Shown here piece after piece: positions 54,403 to 64,000 of a stretch of 64,000 nucleotides of DNA (positions are counted from its first letter, which is position 1; each line of letters starts with the position of its first letter). The stretch is from positions 9,521,001 to 9,585,000 of the forward strand of contig CM069597.1 in the NCBI GenBank assembly GCA_035771175.1, written 5' to 3'. This DNA comes from Paratinospora sagittata (lineage: Eukaryota; Streptophyta; Magnoliopsida; Ranunculales; Menispermaceae). Under the pieces are notes generated by a model that was not told the DNA's origin, did not search any database, and saw only the letters and a list, made by a program, of their open reading frames with translations. The position numbers and the translations under genes were made by a program.

Positions 54403-55050
54403 TAGGGGTGTAAGCCAACCCGACCAACCCGACCGAACCGAACCGAACCAAACCTGACGGGTTGGGTTGGGTTGAAAAATCCCAACCCGAACTAGTTTGG
54501 ATTTGTTCACGGGTTGGGAGCCTAAAAAATCGACCCAACCCAACCCAACCCGAACCAATTGATAACCCTTACTCTGAAAATGCCCTTTCCCTCTCGTTCT
54601 ATGTGAAGATTGAAGCTGGAAGTGACTCAAACTCATCAATCTTTTGCGTTATTAACAACTTGATGCTACTTTGAACTGTTTTGAATTTGTATTTGTGGTT
54701 GTAATGAAACTCTTTTGAAACTTTTTTGATGAAACTCTTCTCAATTTATATTTGTCATATTGTGATATGGTATTTATATTTGTCATATTGTGATATAGTG
54801 GTTGATGAATGTGATTTATTTAAAACATCTTGATATTTATGGTTAATTTGAAATTGTTGTTATCTATACATGTTGATAAAGTTGTATTTGATTGAAATAT
54901 AACACGCTTGATGTCTTTTAGTGTAGAATTTGCAAGTGGAATTTATAAGTATAATTTAACCCACTTCAACCCGAATGACCAACCCAACCCAATCCAAACT
55001 AGTTTGGGTTGGGTTGGGATTTGGCTCCAACCCAACCCGTTACACCCCTA
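54403..55050. mobile_element. hAT-type MITE, 648 bp, in LTR of element C
   Basis: Perfect 11-bp terminal inverted repeats TAGGGGTGTAA / TTACACCCCTA and an 8-bp target duplication GATGTAAT (54395-54402 and 55051-55058). The empty site is preserved in element A's LTR (ATTACATCAATGG near 32441), which confirms the duplication. The subterminal regions carry repeats of the type AACCCGACC at the left and GGGTTGGG at the right, as in the MITE at 8086-8541. No transposase. Confidence 0.95.
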
Positions 55051-55356
55051 GATGTAATCGGTGATAGAAATTTCTTCCTCCATGGAGCGAGCTCCACTGA
55101 TCCAAAACACCATTTTTGACATGTTTCGACATCGAACGGGTCTCCGATGGTTCTAAAACTTCACGCACACTTTAAACGACAAAAAAACAAGCAAAAACAC
55201 TCGAACCTATGCTCGTCGAGCATCAAATACGTATACATATACGTATATGTATATGAGTACTCTATGGTCAAAATGACATCATCCTAAGGTACGACCGTTA
55301 CAATTCTCCCCAACCTAAGGGATTTTGTCCTCAAAATAAAAGCAAGAGAGCTAACC

Positions 55357-56833
55357 TCAGTCGGTAAAAAGATTGGAGAATTGCTCCCTCATCTGGTCTT
55401 CACGTTCCCAGGTTTGCTCTTCATTATCTTGGAATTGCCATTTGACTCGCACAAGTGGGATCTCTTTATTCCTCAATTTCTGAACCCGACGAGCCACAAT
55501 TTGAATCGGTAACTCCGCATAAGTCGTATCCTCCCCAACTTGCAGATGACTCACATCAAGCACATGAGCTGGATCAGGATAAGACTCCTTTGATGGATCC
55601 TCATTATACTTCCTTAGCATCGACACATGGAATACATCACGAACACCCTCGAGCTGAGAAGGTACATCCAACCTGTACGCTATTGGTCCAATCCTTTCAA
55701 CAATCCGGGATTGTCCAATGGACCTAGGGGCAAGTTTCCCTCTACGCCGAACCACATCTGACCATTGAGTGGCAAGACCTTAAGCAAAACTAGATCTCCC
55801 ACTGTAAACTCTAACGACCGATGTCGGTTATCGTAATAACTCTTTTGCCTGTCCTGAGCCGACTTCAACCTCTGTTGAATCAGCTTGACTTTCTCTATCT
55901 GCTCAACAACTGCATTAGGCCCTATAACTACGCATCGTCCACCTCGTTCCAATCAGCTGGAGATCTACAGGGTCTTCTATACAAAGCCTCATACGGTGCC
56001 ATACCGATGCTTGCCTGATAACGATTGTTGTAAGCAAACTCACACAAGGGCAAATGCTTATCCCAACCACCACTGAACTCTAAAATGCAAGACCTGAGCA
56101 TATCCTTCAGCATCTGAATCACTCTCTCGGACTGACCATCCGTCTGAGGGTGAAACGCTGTACTGAGTTGGAGACGGGTCCCAAATCAAGTCTGCAAAGC
56201 TTGCCAAAACCTCAATGTAAATCATGGATCTCGATCTGGCACGATAGATAAGAGTACTCCATGAAGTCTCACGATCTTTCTCACATACAATCTGCTCAAT
56301 TTATCCACAGAGTCTCTGGCGCTCATAGGAAGGAAGTGTGCACTCTTGGTCAATCTATCGACCACAACCCACCCAAATGGCATCAAATCTTCCCTAAGAC
56401 CTCGACAATCCCCCGATGAAATCTATCGTGATGTGCTCCCATTTCCACTCAGGTATGGGTAATGGCTGCATTTGACCTCCAGGTTTCCGGTGTTCAGCCT
56501 TAACCCGCTGGCACACCTCACATCTCTGCACATACTCAACTATACTCTTCTTCATCCCGTGCCACCACACAGATCTCTTCATGTCGTGAAACATCTTGGT
56601 AGCTCCTGGATGAACAATATATTGAGACCTGTGTGCCTCTCGGAGTATCTCAGCACGCAACTCAGCATCATATGGGATCAATAGTCTCTCTTTATACCGC
56701 AAGACATCATCTGGACCTATCTGCCAATCGGCCTGGTCAACACTGTTTGCGTACCTACGATACATGTCATAATCCGGACAATGTTCCTGTAGTGCGTCCA
56801 TCAGCACTACAGGAACAGCAAGCTGCACGTGCA
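55357..56833 (-). pseudogene. Element C integrase and chromodomain, broken
   Basis: Minus strand: HVQLAVPVV then the HHCC zinc region (HPGATKMFHDMKRSVWWHGMKK, YVQRCEVCQ, 56590-56510), Asp in HITIDFIGGL (56415), a disrupted stretch with stops and shifts (56390-56130), then DMLRSCILEFSGGWDKHLPLCEFAYNNRYQASIGMAPYEALYRR (56110-55970), the GPY/F region with a shift near 55720-55755, and the chromodomain-like tail VARRVQKLRNKEIPLVRVKW..NEEQTWERED. It ends at a TGA (55357-55359). Better preserved than element A at the chromodomain; the integrase core is not functional. Confidence 0.88.
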
Positions 56834-56834
56834 T

Positions 56835-57972
56835 CTAAGCACATATCTCAGTACGTAGTGCGTCCGAGAATATATTCATCATAGTCACTCTTTCAAGTAA
56901 ATGCCACTGCTGAGCCATCTGAAAAGCAACCACCTGAGCCTCTGCTCGCTTACGACTCAATGCGTCAGCCACAACATTGGCTTTGCCAGGATGATACTCC
57001 AAAAAGAAATCATAATCCTTAAATAACTTGAGCCATCTCTTCTGCCGCATATTCAGCTTCTTCTGATCAAAGAGGTACCTCAAACTCTTATGATCAGAAA
57101 ACAAAGTGAACCTCTCAGCATAAAGGTAATGCCTCCATAGCTTCAGTGCAAACACAATAGCTACCAGCTCCAAATCATGCACAGGGTAATTATGCTCATG
57201 CACCTTAAGCTGTCTAGATGCATATGCAATCACTTGGCCCTCCTGTATCAGCACACATCCCAGACCCAAGAGTGATGCATCCGTATAAATCACCAACTCT
57301 TTCTGAGGCTGTGGAAGAATCAATATTGGAGCTGTAGTCAACCTCTTTTTCAACTCACTGAAAGCTTTCTCACAGGCATCCGACAGTGTGAAGGCCACAT
57401 TCTTCTGAGTCAGCTTAGTCAATGGTGCGGCTATGGTGGAAAAGTCCTTCACGAACGTCCTGTAATAGCTAGCTAAACCCAGAAAGCTACGAATCTCTGG
57501 CACTGTGGTAGGTCTTGGCCAACCAGTGATAGCCTCAATTGAAATACCCTCTGCACTAACCACACGACCTAAGAATTTTACCTCAGTCATCCAGAAATAA
57601 CACTTGCTCAGCTTGGCATACAACCTATGCTCCAACAATGTCTGCAATGTAACTCTGAGTTGATGCTCATGATCCTCCCTAGTCCTAGAGTAGACTAGGA
57701 TATCATCAATGAAGACTATATTGAACTGGTCAAGGTACTGCTTGAATACTCTCTGCATCAGATCCATGAACATAGCTGATGCATTAGTCAATCCGAAGGG
57801 AATCACCAGAAACTCGTAATGTTCATACCTCGTCTGGAAAGCAGTCATTAGAACATCCTCATCTCTAATCCTCAACTGATGGTACCCTGACCTCAAGTAA
57901 ATATTCGAAAAGAACTTGGCCCTAATCAGTTGATCAAATAGATCATCAATGTGTGGAAGAGGATACTTGTTC
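56835..57972 (-). pseudogene. Element C reverse transcriptase (C-terminal part) and RNase H
   Basis: The readable frame enters at 57972 with [15 protein letters not shown]; anything above belongs to element D. It contains the catalytic [11 protein letters not shown] (57715), a [10 protein letters not shown] connection, the RNase H start [16 protein letters not shown] (57290), [31 protein letters not shown] and [17 protein letters not shown] (57000). The frame is continuous from 57972 to a TAG at 56835-56837, where element A has an Arg codon (CGG). RT positions up to the insertion are therefore intact, unlike in element A. The N-terminal half of RT, protease, gag and the 5' LTR lie beyond element D, outside the window. 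Confidence 0.9.
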
Positions 57973-60701
57973 TGTGACGCCCCGAAAATTATTTCATCTA
58001 GCCCATAACCCAATTGCACTTTGCCCGAACTCTATGCGTTGCCTTGATATGTTTGGTGTTTGTTTGATGGTTGTTTAATGTTTGTATAGTTGATGCTTGA
58101 TAATGTATATAAATATGTGTATCATAAATTGTATATGGGTCATGTTAAATTAAAGTATAATGCATATGTTATTATTTATGCATGGGCCCATTAAACCATG
58201 AATTGATATGGGTTAGGATTGATTGAATAAAAGGATAAATGAGAATGAAAATTTGGTGTATTAAATGGATTGGACATTTAAAATACATGGAATCATGAGA
58301 TTGGTTAAAGTACATGTGGTTGGTATGGGTAGTATGAGACCAACACATGTGAAGGTTGGTGCATGAAAGTGGACAAGTGTCCCATGCCCACTTCTCTTCT
58401 TCAAGGAAGTGCTAGAATTAGCGGAGGGAATCAAGGAGAGAATCAAGGAGGGAATCAAGGAAGTGCTAGAAAGAGGTGAGTGGAGAGAAAGGAAAAAAAA
58501 TAAAAGAAAAGAAGAGAAAGGAAAGAAGAAGAGAAAGAAAGAGGGAGTTGCAGGAGGAAGATCTCTGCGACGTTTTCATCAAAGAGCTGGATCTTTGGGA
58601 CATATGATCAGATTGAGCTCAAACATTGTCAGCAAGTTCGTAGCTTATGGTTATTCATTCTTGTCGGTGAAGATCTTGATCAGAGGTTTCGTCTAAGAGA
58701 TCTAACCTCTCAAACAAAGCTGGTCGGAAAGTCTGGATTTCTCGTGCCATTTCTCTCATACGTGTAGATCTACTCAATCTACCGTTGATGGATATAAAAT
58801 TCGGGTATGTAGTTTATAACTGATATATCTGTATTCTGAACGGCGGAGATGTTTATGCATTTTGTATTTTGTGTAATATAGTCATCTGAGTTTGAGTATT
58901 TGCAGCAGGAAAGGAGAAATTGTCTGATTAGAGACTTGTTCATCAAAGAAACTTATCTTTTCGGTCCACCGTTGGATTGGGCTGATATTTGGACAGAAGG
59001 TTTGTTTCTTCACATACTTCAATCAGTACGGTTGAGTTTTTGATTACATATTTCTGTTGGGAGCTTGATACATCTGAACAGAATATTAAATGAAGAATTG
59101 GTAGGGTTGCTTGTATTAAACCTAAATTTAGAATATGAACTTAGACCTTTCCAAATAGCTTGCATGTCAACTATGTTGACCTAGTTGCCATTGTTGATGA
59201 ACCCATGATGCAAAATCAGTGATATACATGGCTGAACATGGTGACCTAGTATAAATCGACAATATGGCCTAAGTATGAACAATTTCATATTTTAGGGCTT
59301 TTGATGCTTTTGGCCTAGAATCATTGAATTGATGCAACTTATGTTTAATTAAGCATGATTAGGGTTGATTACGCTACTGATTTGGTGGTTGTGACCATAT
59401 CATGGGTTAGGCCTACTTGTGATCAAGTGACCCAATTTGGGCATGTTTATGCCTAAGGAATTGAAAATCAGTATTTTTGATTAATAGAATGGTTTATGAA
59501 TGAGAACTATGCATTAGAGGCCTAAGTCATGTGATTTGAGTTGAATGATGGGACTAGATGGGATTTAGGCCTATTGTTTATGTGTGGGCTGATTTAGGGT
59601 TGGTGTGTAATGTCTATGTGATTGAGCATAGAAATTGATGTATGGTAGGATATTGATGTATGTTTCAGGATCTTGATTGGGTTGATTCGGTTTGGTGGTC
59701 GTGTGTGGTTAAATACTCTCGCGAGGCTTGGTTGTGAGTAGACTTCATTTATGATTATATCTTTTATGTCATCATATCACTTATATATATTGTATGTTGA
59801 AAGCATGAATGTGTTCTAATGTTTTGAATGATGCATTGATTTGAGAAAACCTTATGACTTTGGTTGGGCCCATCTATCTGGCTAATAGGGGGACTTAACC
59901 TTGTCATAGGAGGGTTTTAGGAAAGAAAATGATTGGGGTCAACGGTACGGTGAAATAGACGTGCACTAGTAACCCAATGCATGTGGAATGTGGATCCAAA
60001 TTGATAAGCTTTTACTTGCATCGAACTTATTATAAATGCTTGATATCTATATGTTATGAGCTTTTAATCATGCTACACATTGACATGCATACATGATATT
60101 TATTAATGAGTATTGATAGCATATTTGAATTCTATTCACTGGGCACCGTTGGCTCACCCTCATTTTCCTCTTTCAGGTCCTTTTGTCCCGAATAAGGGCA
60201 AAGGAGTAGTTATATCTTGAGGGCCTTGCCTGCGAGAGAATTCAAGGCCTCGATGTGAGTTGAGAGGCATTTTGGTTGAACTGTGTTTTTTTTTAGTTTA
60301 TGAAGTATTATATTTTGGATTATGTAATTATAACACTTACCACATTGTAGTATGGGTGAGTTGGGACTTGTTAGATAGACCATGTGGGCATATGACGGTT
60401 TTTATTTGTACCCACAATTTTGGACTTTATGTGTATGTCAATTTTAATGGACTGTAGGGATTATGATTTTATTTACGGTTCATTTTTATGTATTATCTCT
60501 TGTCTTTGATGATTAATACGGTGGGTAGTTTTGTTTAGTACATTTTGATATTATGTCGTTGTTTGAGATAAGGCTCGTAGGGTCTCAACCACCTCACGGG
60601 AGTTGAGGAGTGGTCGGAGATGCCTACGCCTGGCGTCCCGCCCCGGCATTCCGCACGCCATTCCCTGCGGGGTTGGTGGTCTGGGGTGCGGGGTCGCCAC
60701 A
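57973..60701 (+). mobile_element. Gypsy element D, 5' LTR
   Basis: TGTGACGCCCCG...GGGTCGCCACA, 2729 bp, inserted in the RT of element C. It shares scattered blocks with the LTRs of A and C: GGTGAAGATCTTGATC near 58667, GCATGTCAACTATGTTGA at 59162-59179, and the module ATTCACTGGGC..GGCTCACC..TTTCAG/GT (60134-60178). A donor-like AGAG/GTGAGT is at 58476. The last 120 bp are GC-rich. TGTTC (57968-57972) would be its target duplication; the partner is outside the window. Confidence 0.9.
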
Positions 60702-60703
60702 GT

Positions 60704-60715
60704 TGGTATCAGAGA
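60704..60715 (+). other. Primer-binding site of element D
   Basis: TGGTATCAGAGA, three bases after the LTR end, one base different from the initiator tRNA-Met type seen in the other elements. Confidence 0.85.
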
Positions 60716-60927
60716 CTGATTTTACTAGGTTTGGTCTATGTATTGGACTTAGATGACTTTGACCTAGGAATTGGGTGAGAGATTTAGGTGATTAAAAAGC
60801 TTAAAGGAACTAACTTAAAAGCCTTACTATCATATTTTCTGCTTGTATTATATGATATGGGTAGTTATGAGGCTTTGTTAATGTTTTAAATGTGTGATGG
60901 TTGCTGGTATTTCTACTTCTCAGTGTC

Positions 60928-62125
60928 ATGAGGAGGAGTGAGAGATTGGGACAACTACGCACAGGGCCATCCGATGATGACCGGATGGGGAGGATGGAGG
61001 AGATCATTCAGGCAGGGCCGCTTGATGGCAGCCCAGACTTCACAGATGCAGGCGTCAGTGCAGCAGGTTGAGGCTATTGCTCGGCAGTCACCTCAAGAGG
61101 GGGGCACTAGTGGGGCCGAGGCTAGTGGAGCTGTAGGGGCAGCAGGACCTCAAATGGCTGTACCTCAGCCTATGCCTACACCTGCTCCTATTGTTGTAGA
61201 GAACCCCATTGATCGGCAGATCAGACTGCTAGAGAAGTTCATGAAGCTAAAGCCTAAGGAATTCACTAGTGGGGTTGACTTGAAGAAGGCCGAAGATTGG
61301 CTGAAGAATGTCGAGAAGATCAGTCAGTCCTTAGAGCTTGATGAGGAGTATCAGGTCCTATGTGCCGCTCACACACTGGAGAGTGATGCAGAGGACTGGT
61401 GGCTTTCAGTGTTGGATACACAGGGGGCAGTGAAGAGTTGGGACACCTTCAAACGGTTGTTCTTACAGGCTTACGTTCCAGAGATTGAGAGACAGGCTAA
61501 GCAACTCGAGTTTTTGAATCTCGCACAGGGCACCACGTCAGTCAGGGAGTATGAGCTCAGATTTAGGCAGCTCGCAGTTTATGCTCCTAGGTTAGTTCAG
61601 ACGTCGAGTAACAAGATTATGAGGTTTTCTTTGAATCTAAGGCCTGCGATTCGACAGGCCTTGTCGGTGACGAAGATGACTGATTTTACCACAGTGGTCC
61701 AGAGGGCCAAACAATATGAGTTGGCTGAGCGGGTTGATGGTATGTCTACACGGGCAACTCCAGGTGAACAGACTTCACAAGCAGAGTCTGGGGGACAGTT
61801 CCAGACTCCGTGAAAGAAGGGAAAATGGGAAAGGAAGAGAAAATTTTATGGAAGAGCACAGTCTGATGGTACTCAGAGTAAGGCATCCCAGGTTCAGACC
61901 GGTATGATGGCCTCACCAGTGGTTTCCTCTCCTGTCACGATTCCTATTCAGGCACCGAGTGCACCGAGACCCCCATTCCCACAGACTGCTGGCCGAGGCA
62001 GAGGTAGAGGTCGAGGAAGTTATGTGACGACATCTCAGACTGGGTCATTTGCGCCCAGGGCTCCGTTCTTAGGTTTTCAATGTGGGCAGGCTGGGCATAG
62101 GAAGTTCGAGTGTCTGAATTTTTAG
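60928..62125 (+). pseudogene. Element D gag, lightly damaged
   Basis: ATG at 60928 begins MRRSERLGQLRTGPSDDDRM in one frame. The rest of gag is in another frame, open from about 60938 to 61810 (VVENPIDRQIRLLEKFMKLKPKEF, DAEDWWLSVLDTQGAVKSWDTFKRLFLQAYVP, VREYELRFRQLAVYAPRLV, FSLNLRPAIRQAL), so a single shift near 60970-61050 is likely. TGA at 61811 replaces an expected Arg codon. The zinc knuckle reads GFQCGQAGHRKFEC, with the first Cys replaced. TAG at 62123 follows. Gag would form the particle; three small lesions separate this copy from an intact gag. Confidence 0.85.
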
Positions 62126-62755
62126 AGAACTCAGGGATTTGTGCAGCAGTCCAGTGCCAGAGAGACAGCGAAGGCAACTACTGAGCCAGACCCGACAGCA
62201 TCCAGGACTTTGGTGGAAGGTACTCTTATTATTTGTGGTACTTCTATGTATGTATTATTTGATGCTGGGTCTACATTATCATTCATATCTGGACGTATGG
62301 TAGATAGTTTGCATTTGACTCTCATTAGGGCTAGTACATGGTTAGTGGTGAGTACCGTAGCTGGGGAGAGGATCTACCCGAACATGATCTGTAGCCAGTG
62401 TGTGGTTCAGATTGGTGATGTTGAGATGCCTATTGACTTTCGAGTCCTAGAGTTTTTAGAGTTTGATGCAATTCTAGGGATGGATTGGCTCGCGGCTTAT
62501 CATGCAGTTGTCGAATGTTTCGCGAAGAAAATCATTTTTCAGATCCCCGGACACCCAGTGTTTACACTACAGGGTAGAGCTTCAGACCAGACAGTCACAA
62601 GGGGTAGATTTGTGACTGATGAAGATAGGGAGATTTTGGCTGGGTTAGTGCCTGATGAAGAAGAGACTAGTGAGGCGATACTTGAGGATATTGCCATTGT
62701 TAGGGAGTTTCCAGATGTGTTCCATGCGGATCTTTCAGGATTACCACCGAAGTGA
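62126..62755 (+). pseudogene. Element D aspartic protease, active site intact
   Basis: Same frame as gag. The active site VLFDAGSTLSFISG keeps D-A-G-S-T, unlike elements A and the Tat-like element. It continues VVSTVAGERIYPN, MPIDFRVLEFLEFDAILGMDWLAAYHAVVECFAKKIIFQIPG, then the protease-RT linker IVREFPDVFHADLSGLPPK. TGA at 62753-62755 stands where Arg is expected (PPxREIDF). Confidence 0.88.
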
Positions 62756-64000
62756 GAGATCGATTTCATTATTGAACTAGTCCCTGGCACGAAGCCTATC
62801 TCCATGGCACCATATAGAATGGCGCCAGCCGAGTTGAGAGAATTGCAGAAACAGCTCGAGGAGTTATTGGCTAAGGGCTTTATTTGCCCGAGCGTGTCAC
62901 CCTGGGGAGCTCCAGTTCTTTTTGTGAAAAAAAAGAAGATGGGAGCTTGCGGTTGTGCATCGACTATCGCCAATTGAACAGGGTGACCATCAAGAACAAA
63001 TATCCTCTCCCAAGGATTGATGACTTGTTTGATCAGTTGAGGGGAGCGAGGAATTTTTCGAAGATTGATTTGCGCTCCGGGTATCATCAGCTGAGGATCA
63101 GGGAGGAGGATGTGCGTAAGACAACATTTAGAACCCGCTATGGACATTATGAGTTCCTTGTGATGCCATTTGGTGTGACTAATGCACCGGCGATGTTCAT
63201 GGACCTGATGCAGAGGGTCTTTAGGCAGTATCTGGATAAGTTTGTCATCGTCTTCATTGATGACATATTGGTGTATTCCAAGACTCGGGCTGAGCATGAG
63301 GAACACCTTATAGTGACCTTGCAAACTCTGAGAGAGCATAGGCTATATGCAAAACTGAGCAAGTGTGAGTTTTGGATCACCGAAGTGAAGTTCTTAGGTC
63401 ATGTGGTGAGTTCTGAGGGGATTTCAGTTGATCCGTCTAAGGTTGAAGCCATTATCAGTTGGCCTAGGCCTACCACAGTGACCGAGATCAGAAGCTTTCT
63501 TGGGTTAGCTGGTTACTATAGGAGATTCGTTCAGGGATTCTCCAAGATAGCTACGCCTATGACTAGGCTCACCCAGAAAGATGTGTCCTTTGTATGGACT
63601 GAGGAGTGTGAGAATGCCTTTTTAGAGATGAAGAAAAGATTGACATCTACGCTAGTGTTGATTTTGCCAGAGCCTGATCAGGAGTTGGTTATCTATACTG
63701 ATGCCTCTCGCAACGGCTTGGGTTGCGTGTTGATGCAGAAGGATAGGGTCATTGCTTATGCATCGAGGCAGTTGAAGGTGCATGAACAGAACTACCCTGT
63801 TCATGACTTAGAACTGGCCGCAGTGGTTTTTGCTTTGAAGATTTGGAGGCATTATCTCTATGGTGAGAGATTCACTCTGTATTCTGACCATAAGAGCCTC
63901 AAGTACTTGTTCTCTCAGAAGGAATTGAACATGAGGCAGAGAAGGTGGTTAGAGCTCCTCAAAGACTATGATTTTACATTGGAATACCACCCAGGTAAAG
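62756..64000 (+). pseudogene. Element D reverse transcriptase and RNase H, runs off the window
   Basis: [30 protein letters not shown] then [10 protein letters not shown]. In the A run at about 62928-62938 two extra bases shift the frame. From [13 protein letters not shown] (62938) the frame stays open to the right edge: [33 protein letters not shown], the catalytic [11 protein letters not shown] (63255), [26 protein letters not shown] (63690), [28 protein letters not shown] and YHPGK at the edge. All catalytic residues visible are present. Marked as pseudogene because of the upstream stop and the shift; integrase lies outside. Confidence 0.88.

Larger units (their letters stand above)
51915..55302 (-). 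mobile_element. Gypsy element C, 3' LTR, minus strand
   Basis: Read minus from 55302: TGTAACGGTCG..., ending ...GTCGTAACA at 51915. A purine tract (TTGGGGAGAAT on the minus strand, 55303-55313) precedes it. Without the MITE at 54403-55050 it is about 2.73 kb, close to element A's LTR, and it shares A's blocks: TATAAAA (minus strand, near 54033), the GA-rich leader, a donor-like AG/GTTTGC (53888), the GTCAACTATGTTGA-type block and the CTCAC..TTTCAG/GTTCTAAT module (52281-52330). Confidence 0.88.

Noticed and set aside
58409..58696. 95-residue Lys/Glu-rich ORF in element D's LTR
   Set aside because: Low-complexity GA-rich leader sequence of the LTR, as also seen in A, B and C; not a protein gene.
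62539..63339. 266-residue minus-strand ORF opposite element D protease and RT
   Set aside because: The plus strand encodes conserved protease and RT here. The antisense frame is open only by chance.

Overview
The window looks like AT-rich heterochromatin or intergenic DNA of a flowering plant, probably a eudicot. Nearly all of it is nested LTR retrotransposons: Ty1/copia (one Sirevirus-like), Ty3/gypsy chromoviruses of Tekay/Del type, and one Tat/Retand-like gypsy element. Several small DNA transposons and one SINE tail are also present. Only one convincing host gene was found, an apparently intronless 611-codon gene at 28004-29839 (+). Its N-terminus looks like a plastid-targeting peptide and I do not recognise its family.

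Left part (1-17.8 kb): a minus-strand gypsy LTR (1-1139); the end of a plus-strand copia LTR with its primer-binding site (1140-1702); a ~1.4-kb fold-back (1758-3118); a minus-strand Sirevirus-like copia element (3119-8735) with an 8-bp-TSD hAT-type MITE in gag; and a Tat-like gypsy element (8736-15430) that keeps gag, protease and an antisense ORF but has no RT, RNase H or integrase. Copia LTR sequence follows, with a 1.1-kb TTA-flanked AT-rich element, then the tail of a plus-strand gypsy LTR (17316-17757).

Middle part (17.8-32.1 kb): a second minus-strand copia element (17758-25210) is split by a 3.8-kb copia LTR insertion with TSD CCTTT. That insertion carries a 1.46-kb unit with inverted ends and a 20-bp tandem array. 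A third copia remnant (25230-26840, plus strand), a Harbinger-type MITE, the host gene and about 2 kb of featureless AT-rich DNA follow, then a SINE 3' tail and a copia LTR stub.

Right part (32.1-64 kb): gypsy element A (32111-51914) is interrupted by element B (35420-44161, TSD TGAGA) and by a solo LTR (48227-50044, TSD ATCAT). Its 3' LTR is cut by minus-strand element C (51915-57972), which carries a second hAT-type MITE and is itself cut in its RT by plus-strand element D (57973 to beyond the window). D is the youngest layer and the least damaged.

Main observations: (1) a near-palindromic LTR fold-back able to form a ~650-bp hairpin RNA; (2) a shared module near the 3' end of unrelated gypsy LTRs that looks like a branch point plus 3' splice site, with candidate donors downstream of the TATA box, suggesting a leader intron inside the LTR; (3) element B, whose coding region is far more decayed than its LTR pair, suggesting movement in trans; (4) a pol-less Tat element with an antisense ORF; (5) stop codons mostly of the CAG-to-TAG and CGA-to-TGA kind, as expected from methyl-cytosine deamination. 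Boundaries were read by eye. Similarity statements are visual estimates, not computed values.
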